A stretch of 64,000 nucleotides of DNA from Atkinsonella hypoxylon. Taxonomy: Eukaryota > Ascomycota > Sordariomycetes > Hypocreales > Clavicipitaceae. Position 1 is the first letter of the stretch; each line of letters starts with the position of its first letter. The position numbers and the translations under genes are program-made. Below are positions 39,019-51,831 of this stretch, in pieces. The stretch spans positions 248,001 to 312,000 of the forward strand of contig JFHB01000005.1 of NCBI GenBank assembly GCA_000729835.1. The letters are read 5' to 3'. The notes beneath the pieces were generated by a model. It saw only the letters and a list, made by a program, of their open reading frames with translations. It made no database searches and was not told the origin of the DNA.

Positions 39019-39261
39019 TGTTACGGTGGGATCTAACGTGGGTTTGTCGGAAGTGACAATGGGTTGTTGGATTCGATAGGTTATGCAATAAATCGTAAGA
39101 GGAGTCGTAAGAGCTTCTATAAGGAGCATCTAGTAATAGTGTTCTAGTGAATAATAGTTAATTGTTTAATTTAACTACCTAAGTGTTGCTTCTAACTACT
39201 TATATATAATTGCGGTTACGTGCACTAGTGACCTGTAGGTCTATAGAATTATCCCGTAATA
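39019..39261 (-). repeat. GypA copy b 3' LTR
   Basis: 243 bp, same orientation as the copy a LTRs, TGTTACGG to CCCGTAATA. The outer half has only a few RIP changes. Confidence 0.92.
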
Positions 39262-39550
39262 AGTGCTACTTCTACAAAAAAGATTAGCTGTTCTAGCTGT
39301 TCTAAAAATTAATTGTTAGTCGTTAGAAGGCATATTAGATTGAACTAAATAACTTATTAATCCAGCTGTTATAAAAGGCGCAGAAAGGTAGTTGTTGTTT
39401 TATTGCGCAAGTATATATTATTGTTGTTGTAGTGCAATCTGCAGCGTAGGTTGCTACATTTATGTATTTTCCTGTGCACTTGCAATGCCTAAATTACACT
39501 TGTAATCTAGTAACTATTAAATCTATATGTTAAATTAACAGATTTCCTTA

Positions 39551-40243
39551 TGTTAAAAATAAGCTACCCTGTATAGCCTATTTTTATGCCTACTAGTTGC
39601 TCTATCACGTGACCCTCATTAGGTCTTGTTACGTTGATTTTTGGTAGAGATATCGTTGTTACTAGATGTAAACATCTAGATTTAACTAAGGCAAAGTTGC
39701 CTAACCTATAGTTAACTTTAACTGCGATTTTCTCTACAACTAGCAATAGTAGAAATTCAAGAAGTATACCATTTAAAAGCTAAGAATTAGGGCTATCTAA
39801 TGGTATAATTGTTAGATAGGGTTGCTTATAAGGATTGCTTATTATTAGTGGAATTTGTTAAATTGTGCATATAGGCGTCTCGTTTGTATAGCTGTAAGTC
39901 GATTTTTTTGTTTTTATATAGTAAATCTTTTTGCGAAAATTATAAAGTGGCCTATAAGCCCCTTCTAGCGACTACAGCCTGCCGATATAGTTAGTAGGTC
40001 TATAAAGGACTAGAAAGATTTAAGATCTTACTCTCACTTGTTTGTTACAGCGCTCTTAATATAAGATACTACTATTATTATAGTTATCTACTGCCTCTAC
40101 GTGATCTATACTATATACTACAGCTTAATTTAGGCCGCTGCTGCTTCCACTACGTAATAATTGCTAGAAGCAATTATAGGTGCTAAATATAAGAGACTAC
40201 TACCCTCTTCTATCTAGTCCTGTAATCCCTATTATTTTCAATA
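39551..40243 (+). repeat. CopA copy 2 5' LTR
   Basis: 693 bp, TGTTAAAAATAAGC to TTTTCAATA. It is a little more RIP-mutated in its inner (right) part than the 3' LTR is at the same place. Confidence 0.95.
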
Positions 40244-40258
40244 GGTTATAAGCCCGGA
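40244..40258 (+). other. Probable primer-binding site for half-tRNA (initiator Met)
   Basis: GGTTATAAGCCCGG directly follows the 5' LTR. It is complementary, except for one G-to-A change, to the anticodon stem-loop (CCGGGCTCATAACC) of an initiator Met tRNA. Copia and yeast Ty5 prime from such an internal tRNA fragment. The identity of the host tRNA is inferred. Confidence 0.65.
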
Positions 40259-41181
40259 AGACCTATCTACAAGCTGTTAGCCCGCTGAAATCTACTATTG
40301 TGTACTGTATTACCCACTAGAAGCTATATTAAGACCTACGCTAGCAGCTATTGCTGCCATTAGTAGCTTGCTGGAAGCTATTAATACCTACTGCACATAC
40401 ATTGCTAGCTACTATACTGGTGTTTTCATTCTACCCACCCTGTGCCTCCTGCACTCTATACACCCTATGCATACACACTTTTGAAGCTATTCTTAATAGC
40501 TAGGTTCTATTGTTGCGCAACATCAAAATATATATATCTGCACACATTACATTTGCACTGCGAATCGTTTTATTAGGCACTGCCTAATTAATTATTTCTA
40601 TCAAGAAATAAGCTTAGCGCTGCACTGCATTACTTGTTGTTATGCTGTTATCTTGTATATTGTGCACCCTATGCACCTCTGTTAGTAGCTATACTACAAT
40701 TTGTAATGCACGCCTAACAGCTCTTATTGCAGATATTCCTGTGTTTTTAGTTGCAGAATTAATTTGTGTGGTAATCCTACTGGTCGGGATTTTAAAGTGG
40801 GAATTAGCTAGATATCCCTAAATTAGCTGTGCCTAGGTCTCTACTAATTTATTAGAACCTAATTAGAGAAGAATCTCCTGAATTTTTTGGCTAAAAATAG
40901 CTAGCACCTGTGTTTTGTGCCCCTCGCAACCGCTTGTTAATCTAGTCTGCTATACAAATTGTATGCGTATATAGATCGCGATATAATGTAGCCTTTAGAG
41001 CCTGTTATATCTATTACGAAAGAAATTGGAGAAAAATCTTAGTATAATTTCTGAAGATATAGGGCACTTCTAGCCTATATTTAGTAAGAATTATTACTGT
41101 TATTTACTACTATTTCCACTGTAATTTAGGCTATAATTAGCTATAAAGAGCGTTAAATTAGCTATATTTTAAACCCTTAAA

Positions 41182-41877
41182 ATAGCACCAAAAGGAACAG
41201 GCAAGGGAAAGAGCACAAGCCCTGAACGGGGTAGTAGTTCTAGTACACTAGCTACAGCTGCTGCTACTAGCTTTCCTAGTCCAGCAAGGTCCCCCCCTTA
41301 GCCAGTAGATTCCTCTTCTAATAAAGAAGATTATACAGCTAAGAAGGCTCTAAAAGAAGCTAGATTAGCTTCTAAAAGAGTAGTGTAAGTCCATAATGTT
41401 CAAGCTGATCTAAAAGCTTAAATGGATAAGCAACAAGAGACCCTAAATAGATTTATTAGGTATAGTGAAGCAAAACAAAGCCAAAATGAAGGTAATATAG
41501 CTAATTTACTAAGTAAATTAGATACTATAATTACATCTATAGGTAATCTCTCTATAGGGTCTCCTAAAGCAGATCCTATTACTTCTAAGACTTCTAAAGT
41601 CTCTTTTAAAGTCCTTAAACCTTCTAGTTCCTCTAATAGTGCTACTTTTCTGCCTGCTTTTAATGAAGGCACTATAAAAGAGTTGAATAAGAAGGTCCAC
41701 TCTATTCTAGAGGCTGCTAAGCTAAAAGGCCCTGAAAATTTTAAATAGTAGAAGCAAGCTTTAACTATTCAATTTAGGGCACTAGGATTCCCTCAATTTA
41801 TTGATAATCCTAGTATAGCTAGTACTTTAGTAGATTTAGAACAAGCTATTATCCTTATGATTATACGAGATAGTTGC
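41182..41877 (+). pseudogene. CopA copy 2 gag, first part
   Basis: The frame opens at ATAGCACCAAAAGG (41182), where ATA probably replaces an original ATG by G-to-A. It gives a Ser/Lys-rich N-terminus, then a coiled-coil-like stretch (MDKQQETLNRFIRYSEAKQS, from 41422) and the start of a UBN2/retrotran_gag-type domain. It is interrupted after 232 codons by GypA copy a exactly between codons, and the phase resumes at 51832. A few TAG codons break it. It encoded the capsid-forming protein. Confidence 0.85.
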
Positions 41878-42120
41878 TGTTACGGTGGGATCCAACACGG
41901 GTTTGTCGGAAGTAACGATAGGTTGTTGGATTCAACAGGTTATGCAAAGGTTCGTAAGAGGAGTCGTAAGAGTTGCTGTAGGGAGCATTTAGTAATAGTA
42001 TTCTAGTGAATAATAGTTAATTGTTCAATCTAACTACCTAAGTATTGCTTCTAACTACTTATATATAATTGCAGTTATATACACTAGTAACTTATAGGTC
42101 TATAGGATTATCCCGTAATA
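41878..42120 (-). repeat. GypA copy a 3' LTR (left)
   Basis: 243 bp. The outer (left) end is TGTTACGGTGGGATCCAACA with intact CpA; the inner end is RIP-converted (TCCCGTAATA). Confidence 0.95.
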
Positions 42121-42739
42121 AGTGCTGCCTCTACAAAAAAGATCAGCTGTTCTAGCTGTTCTAAAAATTAATTATTATTTATTAGAAGGTGTATTAGATT
42201 AATCTAAATAACTTATTAATCTAGCTATTATAAAAGGCGTAGAAAGGTAGTTATTGTTTTATTGCATAAGCACACGTTATTATTGTTGTAGTGCAATCTG
42301 CAGCGTAGGTTGCTACATTTATATATTTTCCTATACACTTATAATGCCTAAATTACACTTATAATCTAGTAACTATTAAATCTATATATTAAATTAACGG
42401 ATTTCCTTAAACCTAATAGAGCGTTAAAGCTTATTCTATATTCTATATACAAGTAAAGTTACGTAAAATTATCCTAGATAATGTTAAATCCTATAAATTA
42501 ATCTTATATAATAAAGCTAATTTATTGAATCTATATAGTACATTCTTTATATAAGATTATTCTGCGCAGTATTAAAAGCATTAAAAATTAATCTATATTA
42601 AAGTAAATTTTCTGTTAAATCCCTTTAGTGCATTTCTTTATATATATGCAGCTTATTCTAATCCTTAAGCATTAGTAATAGCAGTAAATTGTTAGTTAGT
42701 TATAGTAGGCTATTAGTTCTCTCTAGAAAGTAAAGCTAG

Positions 42740-44540
42740 AGAACGTTCCTAGCGGCTTTAGGGAGGGTTTTACCTAGAAGGTACTAGTCTTATACTTAGC
42801 AGGTGTTTCTACTAGTTTACCTACAGCTAGCCTTTTAGTTAGCGTTTTTACCTTAGTTAGTGTTAGCTTTACTGTAGAAGGTATCTTTTGTAGAATTAAT
42901 AGAGAGGAATACATTAAAGATAGGTTAATTAGGATAAACTAAGCACTTCTTCTATATTAAATAGTGCTAAATCTATTACTAAAGAGGCCTTATATAGCAA
43001 TAAGCTAGTTAGCTAAGCGTTCTAAGAAGTCTATATAAATACAGTTAATTTTGTATTATAAGCGTCTACTTTCTGCCTACAGTATATTAATATTGCTAGC
43101 AACCTTTAGTAAGGTTTTATTTTTATTAATAACGTTATTAATACCTTTATTAAATTAACTTATGCTATTTAGTTAGTTATATATACTACAAATAGCAGTC
43201 TATAATTTATTAAACTACTTATTAAATAGACCTCCTTTAGCCTTTATTTTAACCTAGTTAATCTTTTTATTTAACTTATTAATTTTAGCAATATAGAGGT
43301 TAAGTTACTTCTATACAGCATTACTACCTATAGAAATATCCTTAAGGTAGGCTTTAATTATTTCCTTAGCGTTAAATTTATACTTCTCCTAAAGGAGACT
43401 ATTACGCTAGCTCTAGAATTATACCTTAGCTAATAGAATAAAGAGTAAGTCTATATAGCTAATACTAGCTAAGGTACCTACAATAGTGCTATTAATCCTA
43501 CTAAATTTATTAAAGAAGTAGATAGTAAGCAACACTACCTATAACAGTAGACTAGTAGATAAATCTATAGTAATAGTTTCTTTACCTCTTTTTACTATAT
43601 TACTACTGTAGTATATAGTAGCAGCTGCTTTTACCTATATCTTACCTTTTTTAGCTACTCTAGCGTTACCTATAGATACTTTAGCATCTTTACCTTTATA
43701 TTACTAGTTCTAGCGCTTTACTTTATAGTTATTATAAATCCTAAAGATATATATTACTATATTCTGCTAGAGTAAATAATATATATTGTCTTTAGAGACC
43801 TTAATGCTAGTTTTATCTATTATACTGCCTTTAAGGGTAAATTTATAGGCATAAGTATAGATAGTATTTTCTATATTCTATACCTTTTCTTTAGCTCTAT
43901 TAGTGTAGTAATACTAACTATAGTTTTCTATAATAAGCTCTACATTAGTAATATTAATATTATCTTTAATTTCTATAGAAATAGTGCTAAAGATAAACTT
44001 ATTAACTTTTAGGGTGCTTTTAGCACTTCTAGGCCTACTAAAAGTGCTATATAGGCAGTAGAAATTAAGTAATATAAGATAAGTTTTAATATTATTTAGC
44101 TCTATAGCTACTATATTACCTTTATAGTTATATTTCTACTCCTTAAACTTAAAACCTTTACTTTTAGCGTTAAAACTATTATTATAATTAATATATATAT
44201 TAGAAGCAATATATTCTTCTTTAGGTTTAAATAGTAGCAGTATTATAGCTTAAGTGTAGTTACTGTTGTTATTCTCTTCTTAGAATAGGCTATTTAGGTT
44301 TGCTAGAATTAATAATTCTAAACTACTAAAAAAAAAGAATAATAGTAGTAAATTTTCTATAGAAGAAATAGAAAGAGCTAGAAGTAGCTCTATAGAGGCT
44401 AGTTAGTTCTATAAGCTATAGGAATTTACTCTATAGGCAGTCTATTGCCTTTAGTGTAGTATTTTAGTGTTTAACTGTTAGAAGTAGCTAAATAATAGCC
44501 TAAGGGAATAGAAAGAGCAGCAGCTATAATAGCATTAATA
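42740..44540 (-). pseudogene. GypA copy a extra 3' ORF (ORF3), unknown product
   Basis: Downstream of the chromodomain, one minus-strand phase reads for ~590 codons if TAG/TAA are former Gln/Trp. Copy b (57,681-59,481) has the same frame. A central part is Asn/Lys-rich; the C-terminal ~130 residues form an amphipathic, coiled-coil-like stretch (KQLNLYITKINKLNKKIN and following). In the codons I checked in copy b, stop density in this phase is ~5%, against clearly higher values in the other two phases of a sampled stretch. No gag, pol or env domain is recognised, and the product is unknown. A remnant of a separate element acquired by an ancestor of the family is the main alternative. Confidence 0.5.
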
Positions 44541-44904
44541 AATTTATAAGATTTTATAATATATAAAGGTGTAAGGAAAAGGTTATATAGTAGAAAGCGT
44601 AAAAATTCGCAAAAGTAAAAGTAAATTTATAGAAAAAGTAGGTTAAAACAATAGTATATAGATTTATAGGTGTTTTCTTCTTAACCTTCTGTAATTCTAT
44701 AATATAGGTTAATTTTAATAGTTTTAATAATAATAAATAAAGAAATAAAGAAAGAGATACTAAGAGATTTAAATAATCTATTATATAATAAAGGAAATTA
44801 AGACTTATAAGGAAAAGAGTTAGTAGTAGGCTTCTACTAGCTAATTTAGGTTTTTTTAGCAAGCTATATTACTCTTCTAATAACGCTAATACTTCTCTTT
44901 TTAA

Positions 44905-46560
44905 TTTATAGAGTGCTTCTATAGAAATTTATTTATAATTTTAGAAGCATTAACTTTAAGCTTATCTTTAGAAATCTATTAGTTATCTTTAGTAGAGAAC
45001 CCTTTCTATTGTATAAGGAATTCTAAATGTAGCTTACTTAATCTACTGTAGAAACATTAGATTTAATAGGCGTAAATTCGCTTAATTTCCTAATAGTCCT
45101 TTATACTAAACCCTTTTATTGCAATTAGTAGTAGTAGTTACTCTTTTTAGTTAAAAGGGTTTTTACTTTATCTTAGCTTCTAAAGGTAAGCTGCTAATAC
45201 TACTAAGTGTATATATAAATCTAGTAGGAAATCTAGGCAAAATAATAATAGGCTTACTTTTATAAGAACCTTATATAGCTTTACTTATTAAGAAGACTAT
45301 TTCTTTTTTAGCTTTCCTAGAAGTATATATCCTTAGTGTAATTATAGATAGACTATATTCTTTACTTTAATGTTAATAGGCTTATACTAAGCATTATATT
45401 TAATCTTGCTTAAGGCATTTACTATACTAATAGCTGTTTCTGCCTCTTACTAGTATAGCTTCTAAAGTATAGCTATATTGCTTATATCTATTCTATTGCT
45501 AAGAACGTTATCTAATTAGATTAGATTAATAATAGTAGCTAGTTAGAAACTATATATAAGTTTGTTAAGGGAAATCTCTATACTAGCTGCTACTATATTG
45601 TTAAGTTAGTGCTATAGTGCTAGAAGTATTATAGTCTATAGTGTATCTAGATTTATAACTATATAGTATTAAACAGCAACAATAACTATTTAATTCTTCT
45701 ATTTAGCTGTTCTATCTATTTATAGGTAGTAAGCTATAGCTATAAGTAATTTGCTTCTAATTTAGGTAAATATACTTCTCTAAATATTAGAAATAAACTT
45801 TAGATCTTAGTTACTTATAATCTACTTAGAAAGGCCTTAGTCTAATAAATATAGTATCTATAAGAGCAGTTCTACCTAAATTTCTGCTGTATATATTGTA
45901 TGCTTAAGTATAAGAATTATTTACTTACTAAATAGGTAATTTACTAAATATAGTAAGTTATAGAAGCTATATTTATCTTTTTACTATAGAGTGTTTATTA
46001 AGCTAACTTTAGGTATATTAGTAATAAAATTAAGCGAAATTATATAGAAAGGAGTTAGAACTAACTTTAACAACCTTAATTTCTCTAGTAGCTTACTGCA
46101 GTTAATTACATTTTCTTTATAGGTATAGCAGTAAGCAATATAGGCTTAAATCTACTTATATATCTACAGAAAGTAAACTACCTATAATTCTACTGCTATT
46201 CTATAGGCGCTAAAATAGTTTTAATTATTATAAACTATTTTAAGGATAAATTCTATAACCTTTATAGGTATATACAGTTAAAATAGGCCTTTTCTATTAT
46301 AATAGTATAAAAGTTTGTTGTCTTATAGAGTCTATTTATACAGTAGAATCCTTAGTTTTCTTTATTAATTTTACTAATTCTACTTTTCGCAAAAGTCTTT
46401 AATACCTTCTATAATTCTACTAAGCTTTAGATTAAAACTATAGCCTTAAATAATTTCCTTTTTTAAACCTTTATCTAATACTGCTGTAGCGCTATATTCT
46501 TTAGCAAAAAACGCGCTTATATTAAGCTTATTAAATTCGCTGTTATAAGCCTCCTCTTAG
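44905..46560 (-). pseudogene. GypA copy a integrase and chromodomain, RIP-damaged
   Basis: Minus strand. The integrase core begins near 46,560; the expected LDFITD motif reads LNFITN (near 46,035), so the first catalytic Asp has become Asn. Next come the GPF-like region (HQGYILLGKLKKK, near 45,345) and, at about 44,905-45,045, a chromodomain-like segment with the pattern FLIQQKGFSTKDNQ...NASKIINKFLQKH, where QQK corresponds to the usual KWKG-type aromatic. Chromodomains direct integration to heterochromatin in chromoviruses, which fits an element found in an AT-rich island. Confidence 0.72.
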
Positions 46561-49400
46561 TATAAAACTGTAACTAGCAACCTAGAGAGTGTATTTAGTA
46601 CTATATTTAGCACTTCTAGTATATAGAAAACTCTTAGGTTAAATTACAATAAATAATTAGCTACTTTAGCTAATTTTAGGTTAGCTTTATCTAGATCTAT
46701 TATAGTAAGTAAGGTGTATTTAATAATCCCTTTTGCTAGTAAGTAGTCTATAATAATATTAATAGTATAGTAGTTAGATTAAACTATTTTCTATAGCTTT
46801 TAGATACTCTATATAATTGTAGCTACCTCTACCTTAGTTAATCTATAGTATTTCTTTAGGTTAAAAGTATATCTTAAGAGGAAAAGAATTAGTTAAAGCT
46901 AATTATTTTTAATGTTTTTACTAGGTATACTATAACTATTCTATTTGCCTATAAGCTAGAAGATAAAGAGCCTAAATCCTTCCTTATAAGCATTAACTTT
47001 AAAGAATAAATACTTACTAAGGTTATAGTGCTATAGAATAGTATTTTTGTTAAGGTATACCTTTACCTCTTAGAATGCTTTCTCTTCCTTAGGTTTTAGT
47101 AAAAACGTTACTTCTTAGGCTTTCTTTTAGTGCATTAGTTTTAGTAAACTATTAGCTAAGCTTTTCTTATAAAGCTCTTATAGTAAAGTAGTCTTTTATT
47201 TCTATAGTAAGTAAATTTATATATTAAACTATAGAATATTCTTCTATAAAAAGCTAGCTATACTAATAAAGGTCTTTAGATTTATAAGATCTACTAAAAA
47301 CTTAAGTTTTTAAAAAGCTTTTAGCTTATTATTTATATTAGTAATTCTATTACTATTAACAATAAAACCTAATAGCTAAATAGCTAAGTAGCCTATAAAT
47401 AACTTCTTTATAGCTATTATTAACTTATTTTTCTTTAGGATTAATAAGACTATATTAAGGTATATAAGGTAGTCTTTAGTAGAGTTAGAGAATACAATAA
47501 TGTTATTAATATAGATTTATATAAAATATTAATGCTTTTAAAATAATTAGTCTATATACTGTTAAGTAAAAGCTAGTGCATTCTTAAAGCCTATAAGCGC
47601 TATATTTAATGCTTTTAATTCTTACTTTAATATTACTACTATATAAGATTAATGCTCTTATTTTATAGAAAGCTAGTAGAAAAACCCTAATATATTAAAG
47701 AGTAAAAATATCTTCTTACTATATATATCTACTATAATGTTTAATTAATCTAGTAGAGAGTATATATCTAGTATTACTATACTATTAAGCAGCCTTATAT
47801 TAACTACAACTTATTCTTTTCTTTCTATTAGGGTTTTAATCTATACTATAAAGGCTAAGTAGGCTATAGCTACTAAGTTATTTAAATATAATATCTTTCT
47901 ACTTAAATGTAGCTTATTATAAACCTTATTTAATTTAGCTTTATCTTTAGCTCTTAGTAGGTAGATTTAGATAGGTTTTAGCTGCTTCTGCTATTTATCT
48001 ACTAAATCTACTCTTATATACTAGTCTTTAGGTATAGAAACAATACCTTTATTACAATAAATATTATATTTATTTATTAAGTTAATAAGTTTAGCTGCAA
48101 TATTTAGGTTTAAGTTTTCTACCTTAACCTTATATTTATTATAGATATATAGTATATTCTTAAGACAAGAGATTTTATATATAGAGATACTATTATTAAC
48201 TTTCTTAGGGTTAAATCTACTACTATTACTTTCTTTCTATATCTTATAATCTTCTATAGGCAATAAACTATTATTAGGTGTAATATCCTTAGAAAAATAT
48301 ATATATAAATTAAATAGGTTTATAATTATATAGTTAGCCTTAAGCTCTTTATTATACTAGAGATAAATAACCTTTTAATTTTTCTAGATTATAATAAATT
48401 TATCTAAATAGTTATAGGCTACTATTTATTCCTAGTTAGTTATACTAAGTAATATATCTAGGATAAGGTTGGATTTTAAGTATATATAGTAGGCAGTAGC
48501 TTTTTTATTAGCTAGTACCTCTTTCTATTTAACTAGAATATACTTCTATAATTTTAGCGGAATTATTATAGCTTATACTGCTGTTACATTCTAATGTAAA
48601 ATCTTTAAAATTAGCTAGAAGATACCTATTTCTATAACTATATTATAAATAGACCTAATAGTAGCTTTAAGGCAGATAAAATCAATTTTAATACTATAAT
48701 TATAGAGGAAGGTTAAACCTAAAAGGAGCTTTAGTTCTAGGTTACTTATTACATTAGCTATAACTGTAAAATAGCTAGTTATAGGCACACTATATATAGA
48801 TCTAGGGATGTAGAAGTTAAATGTAGCTGTCTTAGAGATATAGAAGAACAATTGCACTCTAGTAACTAGTTTTAGCTCTATTTTTACCTATTTTATATTT
48901 TAACTAAACTAAGTTAACTATACTTTATTAACTAGCACTAAAGAGGTTTTAGTATTTAGGTAGATTTAATGTAATAGTCCTTTATTATAGAATTAAATAG
49001 AAATCTTTAGAAAGGAATTTAACTTTAAAATACTAGATTTAATAAGCTATAGCTTTATAACTACTTTAACTACTTACTCTATCTAGATTCTTTATAAATC
49101 CTTTTAGTTTGCCTTTATTTAAACCTTTTTCTTTTACTTTTCTTTACTTTTAGCAAAATAGGTTTTAATAAAGTTAAATTCTAGGCTAGTTAGTAGTTCC
49201 TTAGTATTAACTGTTTCTTCTTCTTCTATTAGCTAGTATCTACAGCTTTTAAGGTACTTTTTATAGTCTTTTTAGTTAGATTTATCTTTAAATATTATTA
49301 TATAGGTATATTTCTTATTATTCTATAGTAAGCTTTATTATTAGAAACGTTAAAGCTACTAAGAATACTATAGCCTTAGCTAATAATTCTAGCTAGCCCC
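46560..49400 (-). pseudogene. GypA copy a protease, RT and RNase H, RIP-damaged
   Basis: Minus strand. The RT has its YxDD box as YINN at 47502-47513 (same change in copy c at 31518-31529 and in copy b at 62443-62454), followed by IIVFSNSTKDYL and the LGFIVNSNRITN block. RNase H retains NTILQHYNLSKYLFFKV and the KNIKNN region (about 46,880-47,070). The protease is placed only by position (about 48,600-49,400). Confidence 0.78.
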
Positions 49401-49429
49401 TAAATCCTAGTTTTACTAAGGCTAGAGTT

Positions 49430-51530
49430 ATTGCTCTCTTAGTAGCTAATTCCTTTAGTTTTATAGTAGGTATTAAGTATAATTATTCTAGTAATTTTTA
49501 TAGAATAGAGGTTAGAACTAAAATTAACTATTGCTTCTATTCTAGTTAGCTTAGTTACCTTAGGCTGCCTTATTATTTTTAGAGTTCTTACTATTAAATT
49601 TGCTTTAAGTATAGTAAGTATTAGTACCTTCCTTATAGTCTCTTAATTTTTATTATTTTCCTAAATCCCTAAGGCATTCTTATAGATCCTTAACCTTATT
49701 ATTTACTATAGTAATATATATAAATCTTAAGTCTTTTACTATTAAAATTAGGTATAGCTATTATAATTCTAGGTATAGCTTATAATAAAGTCTTAAAAGA
49801 AGCTAAAGATTAGTAGTTTTACTATTTATATAAGTATATTAAAAAACTCTAGAGGTAAATTCCCTAAATAATTTTTCTTTAATTATATTTTACTCTATAA
49901 ACTTAGCTAAATCTAACTATATTATTGCATTCTAGATCTATATACTAAATTCTTTATAAATAGCAGTGTAAATAGAGTTTAAACTACTAAAAATAGCTAT
50001 TTTTTTATAGTAATCTAGATACTACTTATACTATATTAATATATTCCCTTTAAAGAGAGTTTAGAGCTTAATGTAAATAGCTTCCTAGGCGTTAATTACA
50101 CTATAGCTATAGTGGTCTTTAACAGCTTAAATCTATAGCTCTATATTGTAGAAAATAGTGTACTTTTCTTTATATAAAATTAGCTTATAGATATTTCTAT
50201 TGTTAAAGGGTTTAAAGTAACTAATATTAGTAATCTTCTATATAGAATCTATTTATTCCTTAAGGGTTTAGAACTATATATTACTTTAGTTATTCTATTC
50301 TTAATGTAAATTTAGCCTTTTATTTGCTAGATTTAGCTAGAGATTATTGTTTCTAATATAGTGTAGTACTTATTAATTTATATACTAATATTTAAAGTTA
50401 CTAAATGCTTAATTCTAGTCTTTTTTAGTATTTTAGCTTTTCTTAGCTTTACTATTGTAGTATTACTCTAATAGATTCTTTAGAAATTATAGTAGCTTTT
50501 ATTCTTTTAGAAAAGTACTAAAGTGTTTAAAGTATCTCTATATTATATAGTTTCCTTTACCTAGAGGTTGCTTTTAACCTTACTTTTAGTTCTAGTTGTC
50601 TTTTAGGGGTAAGTAAGAATTAAAAGCCCTTTACCTATAATTCTTAAGCTAAAAGCCTTATTAGGTATAGTATTATTTATTGTATTTATCCTAAGGCTTA
50701 AGTATAGTCTCTATCTTCTAGGCTAAGTATTATTGCTCTACCTAAAGAGCAGTAATTTTATTATTTAATTCTTTCTATAATCTACTAATTTTATTAATTA
50801 ATTCTCCTCTAATTCTACTAATTTACCTACTAATTTCTATAGAAAAACCTATAAGCTATTCTAGTAAAGGGTTCTCTTTTTTAAGTAGATTTACTGCTTT
50901 CTTTACTTTATACTTTAGCTTAAGGGTATAAAACCTTTAGTAGGCCTATAAAAGCAGTAAGATTTTAGCTAGTTCTTTAATTAGTAAGTTCTTTCTAGTA
51001 GTTTAAGGCATATTTAATAGATTTAGGTCCTTAGTAAGTAGTATAAATCTAGATCTTTATACTTACTTTCCTTTAATATCTTAGGTAGAACTAGCACTAG
51101 CTTTATAGATAGTGTCTCTTAAGCTATTAGATCTAGATAATTTAGCCTTAGCTTTTCCTTTTAGTATTACTATTAGTAAATCTATAAGAAGTTTAGTAGA
51201 TTTAGCCTTATTAATAATTCTATTAACCTACCTTTATACCTACTGTACTGTAGAAGTATTAATAGTATTCTAGTAAAAAGGTAGTTCTATTAGCTTAAGT
51301 TAGTTATATAATTTAAGCTATTTATTAACAAATTTATAGTAAGTAAGATAAAGTATTAGGCTTCTTTTCTCTTAAGGCATAAGATCTTTTTTTTAAATCT
51401 AGAAATCTAGATTTTAGCAGTAAAATTTATAGAATTAATATATAGTTTTAAGTTCTCTATTAGTAAAAGGAATATAGTTCCTTCTACTAAGCTTCTTCTA
51501 AAGTTACTCTATCTTAGATATTGCAATTTT
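49430..51530 (-). pseudogene. GypA copy a gag-like region, RIP-damaged
   Basis: Minus-strand counterpart of the copy c gag frame at 20,040-22,135, with the same coiled-coil stretch (about 50,760-50,900) and Asn/Gln-rich tail. It has many TAG/TAA codons. Confidence 0.65.
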
Positions 51531-51583
51531 AGCTTTTTAAGCTTAAGGAGGGTTAGCAATAATTAGAAGCAATTGCTACTACT

Positions 51584-51826
51584 TATTACAGTAGAATCTA
51601 ATATAGGTTTATTAGAAGTAACAATAGGTTATTAGATTTAATAGGTTATATAAAGGTTTATAAGAGGAGTTGTAAGAGTTGCTGTAGGGAGCATCTAGTA
51701 ATAGTATTCTAGTGAATAATAGTTAATTGTTCAATCTAACTACCTAAGTGTTGCTTCTAACTACTTATACATAATTGCGGTTACGTGCACTAGTAACCTG
51801 CAGGTCTGTAGGATTATCCCGTAACA
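51584..51826 (-). repeat. GypA copy a 5' LTR (right)
   Basis: 243 bp. The inner (left) end is RIP-converted (TATTACAG for TGTTACGG); the outer (right) end is intact (ATCCCGTAACA). It is the mirror image of the left LTR. Confidence 0.95.
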
Positions 51827-51831
51827 GTTGC

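Larger units (their letters stand above)
41878..51826 (-). mobile_element. GypA copy a: complete Ty3/Gypsy chromovirus, reverse strand
   Basis: 9,949 bp with 243-bp LTRs and a perfect GTTGC duplication (41873-41877 and 51827-51831). It is nested in the gag gene of CopA copy 2. Order on the minus strand: 5' LTR (right), gag, protease/RT/RNase H, integrase, chromodomain, an extra ORF, 3' LTR (left). RT before integrase marks it as Gypsy. It is heavily RIP-damaged although it is the last inserted element of the stack. At ~10 kb it is longer than most fungal Gypsy elements because of the extra 3' region. Confidence 0.94.

Noticed and set aside
41422..41748. 108-codon frame as a free-standing gene
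   Set aside because: It is an internal part of CopA copy 2 gag, in phase with upstream and downstream coding.
44554..44862. 102-codon Leu/Phe/Tyr-rich reverse frame as a membrane protein
   Set aside because: It lies in GypA between chromodomain and ORF3. The hydrophobicity is what RIP produces (Pro/Ser to Leu, Cys to Tyr), so it is not evidence for membrane spans.
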